A stretch of 18,143 nucleotides of DNA from Spirochaetota bacterium (GTDB lineage Bacteria > Spirochaetota > Leptospiria > Turneriellales > Turneriellaceae). The notes below the pieces were generated by a model. It was not told the DNA's origin. It did no database searches and was given only the letters and a program-made list of their open reading frames with translations. Both the position numbers and the translations under genes were made by a program. Of the stretch, positions 7,053-13,318 are shown one piece after another; the stretch's first letter is position 1, and every line of letters starts with the position of its first letter. Where the stretch lies: NCBI GenBank assembly GCA_963205035.1, contig CAUJII010000115.1:1-18143 (forward strand). The letters are read 5' to 3'.

Positions 7053-7622
7053 ATGACGGTTAAAGAGCTCTTCCAAGACAGAATTTTTACTGTCTCTAAC
7101 ATCTTATCTCTCTCCCGCGTTTTGGCAATCCCCGCGATGTGGTTTACCCTCGCGCACGCGCACGACACGGCACGCATGGGCATCTACACTGCGATTATCT
7201 TAGCTTTTATGGTGACGACCGACTATCTCGACGGTTTCTTGGCGCGTAAGCTCAACCAAGAAACTCCTTTAGGACAATACTTAGACCCTGTCGCCGATAA
7301 ACTCGTGATTGTTTCGGGTCTCTTTCTCCTTGTCTTCTACCGTGATTTTCCTCTGTGGGTCGCAATTCTTATCGCGTTACGCGAAGTGGCGGGTACGGTC
7401 GGCGGCGGCTACCTTCTGATTAAGCGCAACGTGCTGGGAAAGCCCAACTACTGGGGGAAGTTTGGTGTTGGCATGGTTTCTCTCTCGAGCCTCTTTTATC
7501 TTTTTGAATTCCCCTACCGCGAGTGGACAATCCCTCCTCTCCTCATCGTCTTTGCGGGCGGCATTTTAGCCTACACAAAAACGTATGGCCGCACGATATT
7601 TAAAGGGAGTGCTCCCCGTTAA
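7053..7622 (+). CDS. pgsA: CDP-alcohol phosphatidyltransferase, probably phosphatidylglycerophosphate synthase
   Basis: This integral membrane enzyme transfers a phosphatidyl group from CDP-diacylglycerol to an alcohol; with glycerol-3-phosphate it makes phosphatidylglycerol phosphate. The full family signature is seen: D57-x2-D60-G61-x2-A64-R65-x8-G74-x3-D78-x3-D82, the metal-binding active site. The 189-residue length and helices around 18-35, 42-57, 84-100, 103-122, 140-158 and 160-176 fit PgsA. Other alcohols (serine, inositol) are possible in this family, but size and position favour PgsA. The ATG has only a weak GAG upstream. It follows purA by 8 bp, and its 3' end overlaps the next gene by up to 38 bp. 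Confidence 0.88.
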   Translation: MTVKELFQDRIFTVSNILSLSRVLAIPAMWFTLAHAHDTARMGIYTAIILAFMVTTDYLDGFLARKLNQETPLGQYLDPVADKLVIVSGLFLLVFYRDFPLWVAILIALREVAGTVGGGYLLIKRNVLGKPNYWGKFGVGMVSLSSLFYLFEFPYREWTIPPLLIVFAGGILAYTKTYGRTIFKGSAPR

Positions 7623-8352
7623 AGTTTGGAAATTATTTCTTGCGGCAGTTCCTCTGCAGCTCTTTTTTCTTTTCGCACATTTTTATTGGAGTTATCAAAG
7701 ACCCCAAGATGCCCTTCTGCGCGACGCTCTCCCTTTGGTCTACTTAGCGGGAACGTATCTGCAGTGGCTCCTCTTTGCGTTTTGGATTTCCTTGCGTACA
7801 AAAAAATACCGCGTTCCTTTGCTGATGCACTTGCCACACTTCTTGAGTTTCTTGCCGCTCCTGCGCCTTGTGGCATTGGCGTCTGAAAAGCAGACTGTCG
7901 AAACGCTAAGTCTTCATCTTGCGTGGATACACTCCGCCTTAACGCATAGCTTCACCCTCGTTGCGGCATGGCTTTGGCAAGTGCGTGCAGAATTTGAAAA
8001 CCCCATCTGGAAAAAAGAACGTTACCTACCCTTCTTGGCTTACCTTGCTGCCAGCTCGACAATGCTCGTCGTTTACGCCGGGTTAGATTTTACGTTCAAA
8101 GCGCCTTCAAACGCACTCGCTTTGGGCACGATTCAACTCTTGCTCTACTTAGCTGTGGGAGTTCTCATTCTCTTGAGTGAAAAAACTCGGATGCGGCTGG
8201 CATTTGTGGCGCTCAGTGTCTTTGTTGCAGTCAACACGATGCTTCTTTTTGATCCATCGCGCACGGGGTTCAGCGTCGAGGTTGCGCTCTCAGGCGTCAC
8301 GTTCACGCAACTTTTTTCTCTTTGCGTTTTTCTTGTGCTTTCTCGAAAGTAG
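7585..8352 (+). CDS. Polytopic membrane protein of unknown function
   Basis: I do not recognise this 255-residue protein. It has about eight hydrophobic segments (near 16-33, 47-67, 79-97, 108-130, 147-168, 175-196, 202-220, 229-253), with basic residues at several loops. The layout vaguely recalls the multi-helix sensor half of membrane-bound AraC-type regulators, but no helix-turn-helix or enzymatic domain is attached, so this is only a topology remark. The start is uncertain: ATG 7585 overlaps pgsA by 38 bp, while GTG 7609 follows AAAGGGA directly. Its last 50 bp overlap the 3' end of lpxC on the other strand. Being last in the lspA-purA-pgsA run suggests an envelope role. Confidence 0.75.
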   Translation: MAARYLKGVLPVKVWKLFLAAVPLQLFFLFAHFYWSYQRPQDALLRDALPLVYLAGTYLQWLLFAFWISLRTKKYRVPLLMHLPHFLSFLPLLRLVALASEKQTVETLSLHLAWIHSALTHSFTLVAAWLWQVRAEFENPIWKKERYLPFLAYLAASSTMLVVYAGLDFTFKAPSNALALGTIQLLLYLAVGVLILLSEKTRMRLAFVALSVFVAVNTMLLFDPSRTGFSVEVALSGVTFTQLFSLCVFLVLSRK

Positions 8353-9190
8353 CGCGTAATTTTTTTCCAAATGCAACGTCGAGCGCATGCCCGCCACGCG
8401 CCCCCAAGATATGCCCTTGGATCGGACGGCCCAAGAGCGCTAAGTCGCCAACGAGGTCTAAAATTTTGTGGTAAACCGATTCACCCTCGAAGCGAAAATC
8501 GTTCAGCGTCGTGCCGTCGGGCATATAGATGACTGCATTGTCGACGCTGCCACCTTGCGCGAGACCGCGTGAACGCAAGTATTCCACGTCTTTCATAAAG
8601 CCAAACGTGCGCGCAAAGCCAACCGTGTCGATAAAAAGCAAATCGTCGAATGCAAGCTGCACCGCTTGGTTTTTGAGCAGCGGGTGCGGATAATCGATAT
8701 AATAAGAAACTTGAAAATCAGGTGCAGGCACAGCGACAAGGTAGCGGTCGCCGTCGGTGACAGAGACGGGGTGTTCAATAACAAGCGGTTGAACTTCTTC
8801 TGCAAAGGTGTGCAGTTCGAGGCTTTGCAGAGCGCGGATAAAGGGGCCTGCGCTCCCGTCGGCGATGGGGATCTCTTTTCCCCCCTCGACTTCGATAGCA
8901 ATGTCTGTAATTCCCAAGACAAACAAAGCATACATGAGATGTTCGACTGTTTGCAGTTGGAATGCGCTTTCTTCTGAGCCCAACGTTGTTGCAAGAGAGG
9001 TATCTACGACATTGTCGAGCGATGCCTTAAGAGCACTCTGGCGGTTCTCTTTGTCGCCTTTCCTAAAGAAAAGAATTCCTTCACCGCATTCTGCCGGGTA
9101 GAAGGTGAGACGAGTCATCTCACCCGAATGGAGACCGATGCCTTCAAAGACACCGGAATGCTTGACCGTGGTGCGCCAGGTTTTTTTCAT
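8303..9190 (-). CDS. lpxC: UDP-3-O-acyl-N-acetylglucosamine deacetylase LpxC
   Basis: LpxC is the zinc-dependent deacetylase that commits UDP-GlcNAc to lipid A, so the organism should make LPS. The 295-residue length is typical. Active-site residues line up with E. coli: E83-H84 (VEHLMYAL), H241 and D245 (YHKILDLVGD), and H268 (GGHAL); zinc ligands would be H84, H241 and D245. The substrate-channel motif ARTFGF (193-198), DGSAGPF (111-117) and GGSVDNAV (213-220) are also present. The C-terminus is a lysine-rich tail. The start overlaps the stop of the cation transporter gene by ATGA (9187-9190), and its 3' end overlaps the convergent membrane gene by 50 bp. Confidence 0.97.
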   Translation of the reverse strand: MKKTWRTTVKHSGVFEGIGLHSGEMTRLTFYPAECGEGILFFRKGDKENRQSALKASLDNVVDTSLATTLGSEESAFQLQTVEHLMYALFVLGITDIAIEVEGGKEIPIADGSAGPFIRALQSLELHTFAEEVQPLVIEHPVSVTDGDRYLVAVPAPDFQVSYYIDYPHPLLKNQAVQLAFDDLLFIDTVGFARTFGFMKDVEYLRSRGLAQGGSVDNAVIYMPDGTTLNDFRFEGESVYHKILDLVGDLALLGRPIQGHILGARGGHALDVAFGKKLRATFEKAQEKRKEKKVA

Positions 9191-10173
9191 CTGCCCGCCT
9201 TCGTGCGCGCTGGCGGCTTCTTAGTTTTCTTGGATTTCTTTGCCGCCCTCTCGCGGTCTAACTGTTTTTCTTGAGGACTTATATCGGGCTCAAAGAAGAC
9301 AAAACGCACCACGGGGTATTCCTTGCGTAGTGCTTTTTCAATGGTATTGATCTCAAGAATCAGTTGCCGTGCACTCGCGGGCCATTTCATGAACTTTGCT
9401 TTGATCGCAAGCATGATGTCGGGGCCATGGTGTTGCGTAATCAAATGCAACACTTCGACGTGCGGATAATGATTTGCTAAGAACTTTTTGAACTCTTGCT
9501 TGAATTCATCGCTCGCACTCTCACCGATAATGAGACTTTTGATCTCAATGGCCATCCAGACTGCAATCACAATCAAGAGAGTGCCAATCGCCATGCTACC
9601 CAACGCGTCGAAAACAGGGTTTCCCGTAACCATCGTCAGTACGACAAAAAAGAGAGCTATGACTAAACCCAAGAGGGCGGCCACGTCTTCGCCGATAATC
9701 ACCATGGTTTCAGTTTGTCTCGTCTCTCTCACCCAGCGAAAAACAGAGCGGCTACCGCGTTCGGTTCGCGTTTCGTGGAGCGCTCCATAAAGCGAGAAAG
9801 ATTCGAGAAGGATTCCGATGGTTAAGACACCCACTGCCACCCAAGCAAATTTGAGGGGCTCAGGCTCTGTCAACTTATGGAAACCTTCGTAGAGAGAAAA
9901 CACTCCACCCATCGAAAAAAGCATCAGCGCAACGATAAACGACCAAAAGTAGGATACCCTGCCATAGCCCATGGGATGTAACTCGCTTGCGGGGAGCGCT
10001 GCCCGCTTCATTCCCAAGAGGAGAAGAAGTTGGTTGCCGCAGTCGGCAAACGAGTGGACCGCCTCTGCGCGCATCGACGTCGAACCTGTAATGATCGACG
10101 CGACTGTTTTTGTGATTGCAATACCAAAATTCGCAAGAAGCGCGTAGTAGATTGCTTTTTTTCCCGCTGCCAT
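9187..10173 (-). CDS. Cation diffusion facilitator, SLC30A9 (ZnT9)-like
   Basis: Members of this family export divalent metals such as zinc, cobalt or manganese across a membrane, usually in exchange for protons. From ATG 10173 the product is 328 residues with six predicted helices and a cytoplasmic C-terminal domain. Metal-site candidates are H40-x3-D44 in AEAVHSFAD and D163 in the segment GEDVAALLG. HPMGYGR (66-72), SLYEG and TGNPVFDALGS resemble the SLC30A9 subgroup as I remember it. The last ~30 residues are lysine/arginine rich. An in-frame ATG at 10209 adds 12 residues; neither start has an SD, and the shorter one matches family N-termini. It overlaps lpxC by 4 bp, so the two are co-translated. 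Confidence 0.9.
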   Translation of the reverse strand: MAAGKKAIYYALLANFGIAITKTVASIITGSTSMRAEAVHSFADCGNQLLLLLGMKRAALPASELHPMGYGRVSYFWSFIVALMLFSMGGVFSLYEGFHKLTEPEPLKFAWVAVGVLTIGILLESFSLYGALHETRTERGSRSVFRWVRETRQTETMVIIGEDVAALLGLVIALFFVVLTMVTGNPVFDALGSMAIGTLLIVIAVWMAIEIKSLIIGESASDEFKQEFKKFLANHYPHVEVLHLITQHHGPDIMLAIKAKFMKWPASARQLILEINTIEKALRKEYPVVRFVFFEPDISPQEKQLDRERAAKKSKKTKKPPARTKAGR

Positions 10174-10219
10174 GTGTATTTGTAAAGAAAACAAAAATCT
10201 GCATGACATCGCGGCAATG

Positions 10220-10225
10220 ATTATA
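10220..10225 (-). promoter_or_regulatory. Perfect -10 box upstream of the cation transporter
   Basis: TATAAT reads on the minus strand in the 32-68 bp divergent gap. Transcription would start near 10213, giving a leader of about 40 bases to ATG 10173, or an almost leaderless message if ATG 10209 is used. No convincing -35 hexamer is found 16-18 bases further up. Confidence 0.4.
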
Positions 10226-10241
10226 CGAAAGACATTATTCT

Positions 10242-10916
10242 ATGGCATCTGTTTATCTTCAAATTCTCGCGGTATTTTCCGTACTCGTTTTCGCGGTGAG
10301 CTGCAAGACAAAGAAACCCGATACCCGCTTTGCAGAAGCCACGCGCATTGCGACTATCTTAGAATCGCCCGACCGCATCCGCTGGCAAATGCCCGACCGT
10401 GTCGTCGACGCGCTCCATCTCAAAGCAGGCGATGTTGTGGCAGATATCGGTGCAGGCACTGGATATTTTGCCCGGCGGTTCGCTGAAAAAGTCCGCCCTT
10501 CGGGTCAATCGATTGGTTTCGATATCAATCCCACGCTTGTCTCTTACATGGAGCATGATGCAGAAAACCGGCGTTTGACAGAAACGTATAAGGCGCGCCT
10601 CATCACCTCTCGCGCACCGGAGCTTGAGTCGGGCCACTACGACCTCATCTTTTTTTGCAACACATACCAATACCTCGAGAATCGCATTTCGTATTTTAAG
10701 ACGTTGAGCGCCAGCTTGAAACCCCAAGGACGCATCGTCGTTATCGATTTTAGCAAACTCGATAAGACGGACGAAGAATCGGGCGAGGTTCCGGAGAATT
10801 TGGTCGATAAGAAAACAGTGAAGCGTGAATTTAAGAAAGCGGGGTTCAAGCTGAGTCGAGACTTAGGTTTCTTACCGTCGCAGTATTTTCTCGAATTTGT
10901 CAAGGCTTCACCTTAG
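10242..10916 (+). CDS. Predicted lipoprotein with class I SAM methyltransferase domain
   Basis: The 224-residue product starts with a signal peptide of about 20 residues ending in lipobox AVSC (C21), followed by KTKKPDTR. The rest is a Rossmann-type methyltransferase: motif I VVADIGAGTGYF (65-76), an acidic residue at the end of strand 2 (D94 in GFDINP), YDLIFFCNTYQYL (133-145) and the post-I region GRIVVIDF (163-170). The fold uses S-adenosylmethionine. A lipobox on such an enzyme is odd, because SAM is not known to be in the periplasm; related exported methyltransferase-like proteins are annotated in several phyla, from general recall. The cysteine could be coincidental and the N-terminus a simple membrane anchor. 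The 3' end is followed after 8 bp by a zinc-ribbon-like gene. Confidence 0.85.
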   Translation: MASVYLQILAVFSVLVFAVSCKTKKPDTRFAEATRIATILESPDRIRWQMPDRVVDALHLKAGDVVADIGAGTGYFARRFAEKVRPSGQSIGFDINPTLVSYMEHDAENRRLTETYKARLITSRAPELESGHYDLIFFCNTYQYLENRISYFKTLSASLKPQGRIVVIDFSKLDKTDEESGEVPENLVDKKTVKREFKKAGFKLSRDLGFLPSQYFLEFVKASP

Positions 10917-10924
10917 GAGGCATA

Positions 10925-11191
10925 GTGATTTCTTACTTAACTCGCTACTTGGGGCCGCGCCGCGCACAGGGCTGCGCCGATTGTCAAAAACAAAAGCGGT
11001 ACACCCTCTTAGACGCGGCGTCGGATACACTCCATGGTGAATTTGCCAGCGAAGAGGTGAGACAAAAGCGTATAGAAATTTGCAAAGGTTGCGAATACCT
11101 TGCGATGGGATCAAACTGCAAGCTCTGCGGTTGCTTTGTGCATGTCAAGGCGCGATTCAAAAACGCATCGTGCGACATCAACAAGTGGTAG
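10925..11191 (+). CDS. Small eight-cysteine zinc-ribbon-like protein
   Basis: GTG 10925 is preceded by a strong SD (AGGAGG, 10915-10920, four bases away), so this is a real start. The 88-residue protein has CADC (17-20), a helical basic middle, then CKGC (53-56) and CKLCGC (65-70), FVHVKARF, and C83 before a terminal NKW. Paired CxxC knuckles and the ending CxxxKW match small zinc-ribbon-like proteins seen in bacteria and phages, whose role is not established. No signal peptide is present. It lies 8 bp behind the lipoprotein methyltransferase, so the two are almost certainly cotranscribed. Confidence 0.8.
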   Translation: MISYLTRYLGPRRAQGCADCQKQKRYTLLDAASDTLHGEFASEEVRQKRIEICKGCEYLAMGSNCKLCGCFVHVKARFKNASCDINKW

Positions 11192-11247
11192 CCAATTAAG
11201 TTTTGGCGCATCCCTCACGTCACGAACATGCCCGCGCCCGAGTGCTG

Positions 11248-11928
11248 TCACATCGGCTGGTTGAGTTTCAAGAACCCTGTGTATGTCTTAAATTGGACCT
11301 GCCCGTCGGCAAGTAGAGTATCAAACTCCAGCGGCGCGTCTTGTATTTCTGTGCGTCGGGTATATCGAACATGGGCATGGTTATACTCGCGAATAAAGTC
11401 TATATCTAGTTCGGTTCGCGTTATTTCAAATTCACGCTTTAACGCCCGCGAAAGCGCGAGCCAAAGTCTACGTACGCGAAGTTTTTTCACCCCCTGCAAG
11501 TAAAGCGAAGTCGCCGTCTCTTTAATCTCCGCCGGGAAAATACGCGCATGAACGTTTAATCCTACCCCCACAATCGCAGCATTCTGAAGCGTGGGGTGGC
11601 TTTCACAAAGAACTCCGCCGAGCTTCCTGCCTGACCGCACCAGGTCATTCGGCCATTTGATTTGTAACGGGAGGTAATCCTTCAGTGCGCGGTGTAGTGC
11701 AAGAGCCGCACGCAACGGAACAAGCGTCGGATGTTTTTGTTCATATGGCACAACCATCGAGAACGCTAAGTTCTCGTCTGGCTCACCCGAAAACCAGGTT
11801 CGTCCGCGGCGCCCCTGCCCTGCAATCTGTGCGACTGCACGCACCGATTCGCAAAGAACCGGTGGAGTTTTCTCTTTCAGCCACGCGTTTGTCGAAGAAA
11901 CAGCCTTGAGTTCGACAAAAAGCCGCAT
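11248..11928 (-). CDS. birA: Biotin-[acetyl-CoA-carboxylase] ligase (no DNA-binding domain)
   Basis: The enzyme activates biotin to biotinyl-AMP and attaches it to the biotin carboxyl carrier of carboxylases. The 226-residue product is the catalytic core only. Motifs are SSTN (11-14), QGRRGRTW (38-45, the biotinyl-AMP loop), KWPNDLV (91-97), KLGGVLCE (102-109) and VGVGLNV (120-126). It lacks the N-terminal winged helix of E. coli BirA, so it should not repress biotin genes. A short C-terminal beta domain follows residue 185. A small membrane-protein gene lies 22 bp upstream on the same strand. It is convergent with the zinc-ribbon gene, with 56 bp between them. Confidence 0.93.
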   Translation of the reverse strand: MRLFVELKAVSSTNAWLKEKTPPVLCESVRAVAQIAGQGRRGRTWFSGEPDENLAFSMVVPYEQKHPTLVPLRAALALHRALKDYLPLQIKWPNDLVRSGRKLGGVLCESHPTLQNAAIVGVGLNVHARIFPAEIKETATSLYLQGVKKLRVRRLWLALSRALKREFEITRTELDIDFIREYNHAHVRYTRRTEIQDAPLEFDTLLADGQVQFKTYTGFLKLNQPM

Positions 11929-11950
11929 CGTGTTTGCCTACCCGAGAAAT

Positions 11951-12286
11951 CTAATCGTTCAGATCTTCTTTTTGCCACAAGAAAAAGCGCATGAAGAAAT
12001 AGTAAAATAGCAGAGGGAAAATTACCACAAGAAAAGAATGGTCGCTATTCCAAACGGTTAAAGACACTGCGATCCAGAGCGCAAGACAAAGGGCCCAGAA
12101 ATTTTTGAACCATACCGAATAGATCTCAGACAACGAAGCGGGAACGCCTTCGAGAGACAAAATTTTGACGATGCCGCGCCAAGGCAACTCGGAGGATTTC
12201 TCACGAGAGAGTTTCAAACTCAAATAGCCAAAGCTCAAAACGAGAATTGCCGATACTCCCCAAAAAATAGAAGCCGCCACTGCCAT
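11951..12286 (-). CDS. Small membrane protein of unknown function
   Basis: From ATG 12286 the product is 111 residues with about three hydrophobic segments (around 5-25, 58-75 and 80-100), a basic loop (SLKLSREKSS) and a charged tail KEDLND. I do not recognise it. The start is poorly defined: no SD precedes ATG 12286, and the frame stays open to GTG 12472, with a further hydrophobic stretch just before 12286 that could belong to the protein if a TTG (12319 or 12295) is used. The longest form would run through the predicted promoter and start of the plus-strand gene at 12405. Its position 22 bp ahead of birA suggests cotranscription. Confidence 0.6.
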   Translation of the reverse strand: MAVAASIFWGVSAILVLSFGYLSLKLSREKSSELPWRGIVKILSLEGVPASLSEIYSVWFKNFWALCLALWIAVSLTVWNSDHSFLVVIFPLLFYYFFMRFFLWQKEDLND

Positions 12287-12338
12287 GCGGAACAAAAAGC
12301 AGAGAGAAACACAGAGCAAAGCGAAAAGTATTTTTTTG

Positions 12339-12367
12339 TTGCCGGTATTGCACGAATTCAGTATTAT
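12339..12367 (+). promoter_or_regulatory. Predicted sigma-70 promoter of the small plus-strand gene
   Basis: TTGCCG (12339-12344) is followed after exactly 17 bases by TATTAT (12362-12367). Transcription would start near 12374, giving a leader of about 30 bases to ATG 12405, which has GGAG just upstream. This favours ATG 12405 over ATG 12366, whose codon overlaps the -10 box. Confidence 0.5.
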
Positions 12368-12404
12368 GTCCCTCGGTAGTTCAGCGGTTGTCTCTGCGGA
12401 GACT

Positions 12405-12695
12405 ATGAACACAACAACATTAAACAACCGCTCGATTGTTCGCGCAATTCCCACCAGCCCGCAGAGGGGCACTTGGGGCTATCAGCAAAAACCTGCTTAC
12501 CAGCGTGCTGTCACACGGCCTGTTACAAGCCGTGCGACGCAGCGAGAGCTCAGCTTCCGTGAAATTCTCGAAAGAGAAATGGGTGCAGAAGTTGAACATG
12601 GTAAAAGAGAGTTGGCAGAAGAGAAAGGCGCATTCGCTCTGGCGAAGGCTCCGTTCGACGAAACCTCTCAGTTTCTCACAGGGTATTGGGCGTAA
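12405..12695 (+). CDS. Small soluble protein of unknown function
   Basis: The 96-residue frame has a plausible promoter (12339-12367) and a GGAG just before the ATG. It has no hydrophobic segment. The first half is rich in T, R, Q and P and looks disordered; residues 46-70 (RELSFREILEREMGAEVEHG and on) should form a charged amphipathic helix. It ends TGYWA. I recognise no family. Its last 28 bp overlap the 3' end of the minus-strand membrane gene within a long palindrome. The competing minus-strand frame over the same bases (12420-12728) lacks start signals. It is probably real but needs expression support. Confidence 0.5.
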   Translation: MNTTTLNNRSIVRAIPTSPQRGTWGYQQKPAYQRAVTRPVTSRATQRELSFREILEREMGAEVEHGKRELAEEKGAFALAKAPFDETSQFLTGYWA

Positions 12696-13213
12696 TGTTT
12701 TACGCCCAATACCCCTGTACTTAGCCACACGAAAACAAGCACTTCAAAAAGATAGAAACTCCACGCAAACACGGCTTCTGTCGTGGGAGCAATCCGTTGG
12801 GGGCTGACCCAATTCCAGACTGCAAGTGCCACAACGACGAAAAGTCCCACGTAGCGGAAAAGCGGCCCACGCCGCAGATTCTTTGCTTCATGCGGCAAAA
12901 TCCAGCCAAGGAGTGGAACCAGCGCGAAAAAACAGCCCAACAAAATAAGCGCGAAGTCATCGCTATAAATGGCGTGCCGGCGCGGAGCTTCATCGCCAAA
13001 AACAATCGAGTACGTGCGCCACGGCAAAAAGACAAACACGACGACCCCCAGCGTCAAAATTGCAAATGCCTGTTCGGCCAGGGGGAGCGCACGCAGACGC
13101 GCATAACGCAGCGAGAAAAAACGAACAGTTAGAGAGCCGATTTCACGCAATACTTCTGCGTAGAGCACAAGATACCCTGTAAAACCAGCCACGATTTTCT
13201 TGAATATATCCAT
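12668..13213 (-). CDS. Four-helix membrane protein of unknown function
   Basis: The 181-residue product has hydrophobic segments near 47-65, 88-107, 118-136 and 147-166, an N-terminal amphipathic part (MDIFKKIVAGFTGYLVLYAE) and a basic stretch before the first helix (RYARLRAL). I recognise no family. ATG 13213 is a reasonable start, with a weak GAAGAG about 10 bases upstream. The C-terminal codons HYAQYPVRN are part of a 15-bp palindrome shared with the convergent small gene. It lies 105 bp beyond the 3' end of the acyl-CoA dehydrogenase gene on the same strand. Confidence 0.72.
   Translation of the reverse strand: MDIFKKIVAGFTGYLVLYAEVLREIGSLTVRFFSLRYARLRALPLAEQAFAILTLGVVVFVFLPWRTYSIVFGDEAPRRHAIYSDDFALILLGCFFALVPLLGWILPHEAKNLRRGPLFRYVGLFVVVALAVWNWVSPQRIAPTTEAVFAWSFYLFEVLVFVWLSTGVLGVKHYAQYPVRN
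12682..12715. repeat. 15-bp perfect palindrome at overlapping gene ends
   Basis: GGGTATTGGGCGTAA pairs perfectly with TTACGCCCAATACCC around the loop TGTT. The stop codon of the plus-strand small gene (TAA) lies at the end of the left arm, and the same bases encode the C-terminus of the minus-strand membrane protein. It is a very stable hairpin on either strand and could stop transcription both ways or protect 3' ends. Neither side has a T-run, so it is not a canonical intrinsic terminator. Confidence 0.6.
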
Positions 13214-13294
13214 CGTTTTCAGCTCTTCAAGCGAACCGAAGAGGGCAACGCACGCCCCCCACCCCGCACCCCGTACCTCTCACGCCACAGCCGC

Positions 13295-13318
13295 CAATAT
13301 ATTTTGGCTGAACTATTA
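13295..13318 (-). terminator. Possible weak terminator hairpin after acyl-CoA dehydrogenase
   Basis: Just past the stop codon, GCCAA and TTGGC form a perfect 5-bp stem around AATATA on the minus strand, and AGCC/GGCT can pair as an alternative outer stem. No T-run follows, so termination here is a guess based on position. Confidence 0.25.

Noticed and set aside
11192..11247. Terminator between the convergent zinc-ribbon and birA genes
   Set aside because: No stem followed by a T-run could be found in the 56-bp gap on either strand.
12682..12715. Palindrome as a dif/Xer or attC-type recombination site
   Set aside because: The arms are perfectly complementary and lack the asymmetric XerC/XerD half-sites or the GTTRRRY-type boxes of attC.
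12420..12728. Minus-strand frame of 102 codons across the small plus-strand gene
   Set aside because: No SD or promoter, Cys/Arg-rich composition, and it overlaps the end of the minus-strand membrane gene, which has better coding character.
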